From assembly GCA_947504725.1 (NCBI GenBank), contig CANNHN010000006.1, positions 1 to 64,000 on the forward strand: a stretch of DNA of 64,000 bases. The letters are read 5' to 3'. Origin of the DNA: Bacteroidota bacterium (GTDB lineage: Bacteria > Bacteroidota > Bacteroidia > 2-12-FULL-35-15). Under the pieces are notes generated by a model that had not been told where the DNA came from, did no database searches, and saw nothing but the letters and a program-made list of their open reading frames with translations. The position numbers were made by a program, and so were the translations under genes. Below are positions 60,377 through 64,000 of this stretch, piece after piece. Within the stretch, counting starts at the first letter, position 1, and every line of letters begins with the position of its first letter.

Positions 60377-61458
60377 TGCAACGAAAAGAAAAAATAATTT
60401 TCATTCTTAAATCTTCAAAAAAATACTTTATTGCATTTGGGGTTGCTCTTGCATTGATTAGCATAGTCAAATTATTTTCCTATTCTGTTAGCGATAGTTT
60501 GTCAGATGTTGATTATCAAGACTATTTTAATGCCAGCTATAAAACGTTTAGTGTTCGAATTCCAAAAAATTTAAATTTTGCAGGGGAAAAAACGCCTATC
60601 ACAGATTTCAGTGTACGAGAAGCAACAGAACGAGAACTTATTGTAAATACATATTGGCAATCACAATCACTCTTATTACACAAAAGAGCCAATCGCTGGT
60701 TCCCTATCATAGAACCTATTCTTGAAAAAAACGGCATTCCTTCTGACTTCAAATACATCGCTTTGATAGAAAGCCAACTTACAAATGCTGTTTCTCCGCA
60801 AGGCGCAACAGGCTTTTGGCAAATAATTGAATCGACAGGAACTGGTTACGGAATGGAGATTACTGAAGAAGTGGATGAACGCTATCACGTTGTTAAGTCG
60901 ACAGAAGTAGCATGTAAATATTTTAAAGAAGCTTACAAAAATTTTAATAATTGGACTTTAGTTGCCGCATCATATAACTTAGGCATGGGTGGCATTCAAG
61001 GACAATTAGCGAAACAAAAAGTTAGTAGTTATTACGATTTAGCCGTAACTGAGGAAACAGCCAGATATGTGTATAGGATACTTGCCATGAAAGAAATCAT
61101 TTCTAGGCCAAAAGTATATGGTTATATGCTTCGAAAAAAGGATTTATACCCATCTATTCCAACAAAAAAAATCACAGTTGACTCAACAATAAGCAATCTT
61201 GCTGATTTTGCTATTGATCAAGGAATAAACTATAAAATATTAAAATTATTTAATCCTTGGCTTCGCACAAATTCACTTACAAATAGTGGGAATAAAAAAT
61301 ACACTATTGAAATTCCAAAAGGCAGTATGAATATATACGATATGGATGGAAATTATGATGGCAGCAATAAGCTAACACCAACAGACTCCGTAAATCTTAT
61401 TACAACTAGTCCTCTATTAAATGATTCCATTAGAAAAGAAGAAATAATTAAAGAATAA
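60376..61458 (+). CDS. membrane-bound lytic transglycosylase (MltD-like, SLT plus LysM-like region)
   Basis: The protein has 360 residues. An N-terminal membrane/signal segment (AFGVALALISIVKLFSYSV) is followed by an SLT domain with catalytic Glu132 (KYIALIESQLTNAVSPQGATGFWQI) and 'WTLVAASYNLGMGGIQGQL'. A C-terminal LysM-like region ('ISNLADFAIDQGINYKILKLFNPWL...KYTIEIPKG') follows. These enzymes cleave peptidoglycan non-hydrolytically, giving anhydro ends. It overlaps the upstream transferase by one base and is followed one base later by uvrA, so all may share one transcript. It may open the wall for polysaccharide export. Confidence 0.9.
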   Translation: MQRKEKIIFILKSSKKYFIAFGVALALISIVKLFSYSVSDSLSDVDYQDYFNASYKTFSVRIPKNLNFAGEKTPITDFSVREATERELIVNTYWQSQSLLLHKRANRWFPIIEPILEKNGIPSDFKYIALIESQLTNAVSPQGATGFWQIIESTGTGYGMEITEEVDERYHVVKSTEVACKYFKEAYKNFNNWTLVAASYNLGMGGIQGQLAKQKVSSYYDLAVTEETARYVYRILAMKEIISRPKVYGYMLRKKDLYPSIPTKKITVDSTISNLADFAIDQGINYKILKLFNPWLRTNSLTNSGNKKYTIEIPKGSMNIYDMDGNYDGSNKLTPTDSVNLITTSPLLNDSIRKEEIIKE

Positions 61459-61459
61459 C

Positions 61460-64000
61460 ATGTCTAGCTCAAGTATAAGTGAAATAGATTATTTGGAAGT
61501 TGTTGGAGCTAGGGCACACAATCTTAAAAATATTGACGTAACCATTCCTCGCAATAAGCTAGTGGTAATTACTGGCTTAAGTGGTAGTGGAAAATCATCC
61601 TTAGCATTTGACACTATATACGCGGAAGGACAAAGACGGTACATCGAAAGTTTTTCTGCTTATGCTCGTCAGTTTTTGGGCAACATGGAACGGCCTGATG
61701 TAGATAAAATAACAGGATTGAGTCCAGTTATTTCCATCGAACAAAAAACGGTTAATAAAAACCCTCGCTCAACAGTTGGAACTATAACAGAGATTTATGA
61801 CTTTTTAAGATTGTTATATGCTCGTGCATCTGATGCATACTCTTATGTAACTGGCGAAAAAATGGTTCGTTATTCCGATGACCAAATCATTCAACTTATT
61901 CTAGAAAAATTTCAAAATCAAAAAATATTGATTTTAGCTCCTGTTGTAAAAGGCAGAAAAGGTCATTACAGAGAACTTTTTGAGCAAATAAAAAAATGGG
62001 GGTATTTAAGGGTTCGTATTGATGGTGAAGTAGTAGAATTAACTAAAAGAATTCAACTTGATAGGTACAAAGTTCATGACATTGAAATTGTTATCGATCG
62101 CTTGGAAGTAAATGCAGATGCTCGTCCTCGAATTTCCGAATCCATGCAATTGGCCATGAAACAAGGGAAAGGAATCATTATGGTTCAACCCTTTAAAATG
62201 GGCAAAATCGAAGACGAGTATGGAACGGTTGAATTTTATAGTCGCCATTTAATGTGTCCAACTTCTGGAATTTCTTATGATGAACCACAACCAAATTTGT
62301 TTTCATTCAATTCGCCTTATGGAGCTTGTCCAAAATGCAATGGATTAGGGATGATATCAGAAGTGGATATCAATAAAATTATTCCCAACAAAAAATTATC
62401 CATTCGAAAAGGAGCCATCGCTCCTATTGGTCCGCACAAAGGAACATGGATTTTCAAACAATTAGAAGCCATTGGTGATAAATATGGTTTTACTTTGGAT
62501 AGTCCGGTTGAAGATATTTCAGATGAAGCAATTGATACCATTTTATTTGGCTCAGATGAAGTTTTTAAAATCAAGCAATTTACCGATAGCTCCGCAACAA
62601 GCTATAGTATAGCATTTGAAGGAATCGCTAGTTTCATCATCAAACAAAATGACGAGCAAAGTTCTCCAACCATTGAAAAGTGGATTCAAGGATTTATGAA
62701 TAAAGTACCTTGTGCAAAATGTGAAGGAACTAAATTAAAAAAGGAATCACTTCATTTCAAAATCGACAATAAGAATATTGCTGAATTATCAGAAATGGGA
62801 ATTATTGAATTAAATGAATGGTTCAAAAATATTGAGAAAAGATTAAGTGTCAAACAAAACACGATTGCAAAAGAAGTATTAAAAGAAATCAGAACACGTA
62901 TTGCTTTTTTATTGGATGTTGGATTGGATTATCTTTCATTAAACAGAAGCTCCAGAACGCTATCTGGTGGAGAAGCACAACGTATTCGATTGGCTACACA
63001 AATTGGCTCTCAATTAGTTGGAGTACTATATATTTTAGATGAACCAAGTATTGGTTTACACCAACGCGACAATGTTCGTTTGATAAATGCTTTAAAAAAT
63101 TTACGTGATCTTGGAAACTCCGTAATTGTTGTTGAACATGACAAAGAAATGATTTTGGCAGCTGATCATGTGATTGATATTGGTCCAGCTGCTGGAATTC
63201 ATGGTGGAAAAATAATTGCTCAAGGAACACCGAAAGAGATTTTAAAATTTCACACACTTACTTCTGATTACATAAATGGCGTGAAAGAAATTCCAATTCC
63301 CAAAGAAGTAAGAAAAGGAAGTGGTAAATCCTTAGTATTAAAAGGAGCAAAAGGAAATAATTTAAAAGATGTATCTGTTGAATTTCCTTTAGGTAAATTA
63401 ATTTGTGTAACAGGTGTTTCAGGAAGTGGTAAATCAACCCTCATTAACGAAACACTATATCCAATTTTAAACAAACATTTTTATCGCTCCGAAAAAAAGC
63501 CGATGCCTTACAAATCCATTACTGGACTCGAACATATTGACAAAGTAATAGACATTGATCAGTCACCTATTGGAAGAACACCGCGTAGCAACCCTGCAAC
63601 TTACACAAATGTATTTTCAGACATACGAACATTGTTTGCAGAAATTCCTGAATCAAAAATTAGAGGGTATAAAGCAGGCCGATTTTCCTTTAATGTAAAA
63701 GGTGGAAGATGCGAGACTTGTCAAGGTGCCGGTTTGAGGACAATCGAAATGAATTTTTTACCCGATGTTTATGTTAACTGCGAAACCTGTAATGGAAAAC
63801 GCTATAACAAAGAAACATTAGAAATTCGTTTTAAAGGAAAATCGATAAGTGATATTCTAAATATGACCATTGATACTGCTGTTGATTTTTTCGCAAACAT
63901 CCCTTCTATTCTTCAAAAAATTAAAACACTGAAAGAAGTTGGACTAGGATACATCACACTTGGGCAACAAAGCACAACACTTTCTGGAGGGGAAGCACAA
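61460..64000 (+). CDS. uvrA: UvrABC excinuclease subunit A, 5' part (runs off window edge)
   Basis: At least 847 residues are present and the frame is open at the right edge. UvrA finds bulky DNA lesions and loads UvrB. Head I has Walker A ([17 protein letters not shown]); '[19 protein letters not shown]' is the first ABC signature with '[15 protein letters not shown]'; head II has a second Walker A ([18 protein letters not shown]) and 'TLSGGEAQ' at the edge. Zinc pairs are seen at CAKC and CETC...CETC. In the first zinc module, residue 269 is Ser (MCPTSG) where the E. coli protein has Cys. It starts one base after the transglycosylase stop. Confidence 0.97.
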   Translation, partial: MSSSSISEIDYLEVVGARAHNLKNIDVTIPRNKLVVITGLSGSGKSSLAFDTIYAEGQRRYIESFSAYARQFLGNMERPDVDKITGLSPVISIEQKTVNKNPRSTVGTITEIYDFLRLLYARASDAYSYVTGEKMVRYSDDQIIQLILEKFQNQKILILAPVVKGRKGHYRELFEQIKKWGYLRVRIDGEVVELTKRIQLDRYKVHDIEIVIDRLEVNADARPRISESMQLAMKQGKGIIMVQPFKMGKIEDEYGTVEFYSRHLMCPTSGISYDEPQPNLFSFNSPYGACPKCNGLGMISEVDINKIIPNKKLSIRKGAIAPIGPHKGTWIFKQLEAIGDKYGFTLDSPVEDISDEAIDTILFGSDEVFKIKQFTDSSATSYSIAFEGIASFIIKQNDEQSSPTIEKWIQGFMNKVPCAKCEGTKLKKESLHFKIDNKNIAELSEMGIIELNEWFKNIEKRLSVKQNTIAKEVLKEIRTRIAFLLDVGLDYLSLNRSSRTLSGGEAQRIRLATQIGSQLVGVLYILDEPSIGLHQRDNVRLINALKNLRDLGNSVIVVEHDKEMILAADHVIDIGPAAGIHGGKIIAQGTPKEILKFHTLTSDYINGVKEIPIPKEVRKGSGKSLVLKGAKGNNLKDVSVEFPLGKLICVTGVSGSGKSTLINETLYPILNKHFYRSEKKPMPYKSITGLEHIDKVIDIDQSPIGRTPRSNPATYTNVFSDIRTLFAEIPESKIRGYKAGRFSFNVKGGRCETCQGAGLRTIEMNFLPDVYVNCETCNGKRYNKETLEIRFKGKSISDILNMTIDTAVDFFANIPSILQKIKTLKEVGLGYITLGQQSTTLSGGEAQ

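Noticed and set aside
1-64000. tRNA, rRNA, CRISPR array or prophage
   Set aside because: No T-loop-like GTTCRA blocks with cloverleaf pairing, no evenly spaced direct repeats and no phage structural genes were seen. A covariance-model scan would be decisive.

Overview
This 64-kb window is chromosomal DNA from a low-GC member of the Bacteroidota. The evidence is the Bacteroidota-type -7 promoter motif TAnnTTTG in many spacers, scarce Shine-Dalgarno sequences, and characteristic gene sets: ribH/TPR/recF/DUF721, mutL/rhomboid/rhomboid/EEP nuclease, a glycoside hydrolase 3-serine hydrolase fusion, DUF4412 proteins and TPR-SpoIIE phosphatases. The genus cannot be resolved from what is here. I found no rRNA, tRNA or CRISPR array.

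Layout. 0-0.3 kb: start of an IS3-type transposase running off the left edge. 0.3-5 kb: small membrane protein, lumazine synthase, TPR membrane protein, recF, a DciA-like gene and a secreted M28 peptidase. 5-7.4 kb: a zinc-ribbon membrane protein and an SPFH-GYF protein. 7.5-10.5 kb: a flavoprotein, then a MarR regulator with a YciI-like protein, a CDGSH iron-sulfur protein and a pirin; two similar inverted repeats flank marR and look like its operators. 10.6-14.7 kb: two TPR-SpoIIE phosphatases, one split by a frameshift. 14.8-23.3 kb: clpB, a 49-aa gene, a secreted tail-anchored protein, LolA-like, FtsK and two DUF4412 proteins. 23.4-31.4 kb: divergent arginine decarboxylase and arginase, argS, the GH3-serine hydrolase fusion. 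31.6-39.7 kb: mutL, two rhomboids, an EEP nuclease, a peptide-binding lipoprotein and mtaB.

39.8-45.9 kb: two tandem STAS/SEC14-like paralogues, then a three-gene operon that I read as a compact MukBEF/MksBEF-type condensin (SMC-like ATPase of 898 aa, kleisin-like 405 aa, MksE-like 175 aa). The order is B-F-E and no JetD nuclease follows. This is the best candidate for an under-described system. A DUF1905/YdeI protein follows, flanked by two copies of a nested palindromic repeat.

46-52 kb: lgt, secreted proteins, inositol monophosphatase overlapping a 39-aa membrane microprotein, a secreted protein with a possible caspase-like His/Cys pair, and a sodium:solute symporter. 52-64 kb: surface-polysaccharide genes (asnB, GT4 glycosyltransferase, Wza-like lipoprotein, Wzc-like tyrosine kinase, rfbC, WecA-like transferase), then an MltD-like lytic transglycosylase and the 5' part of uvrA, cut by the right edge.

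Spacers carry two families of short palindromic elements. Hairpin arms in one family differ by compensated base pairs, and the second family sits inside copies of the first. No searches were run; family names rest on motif recognition.
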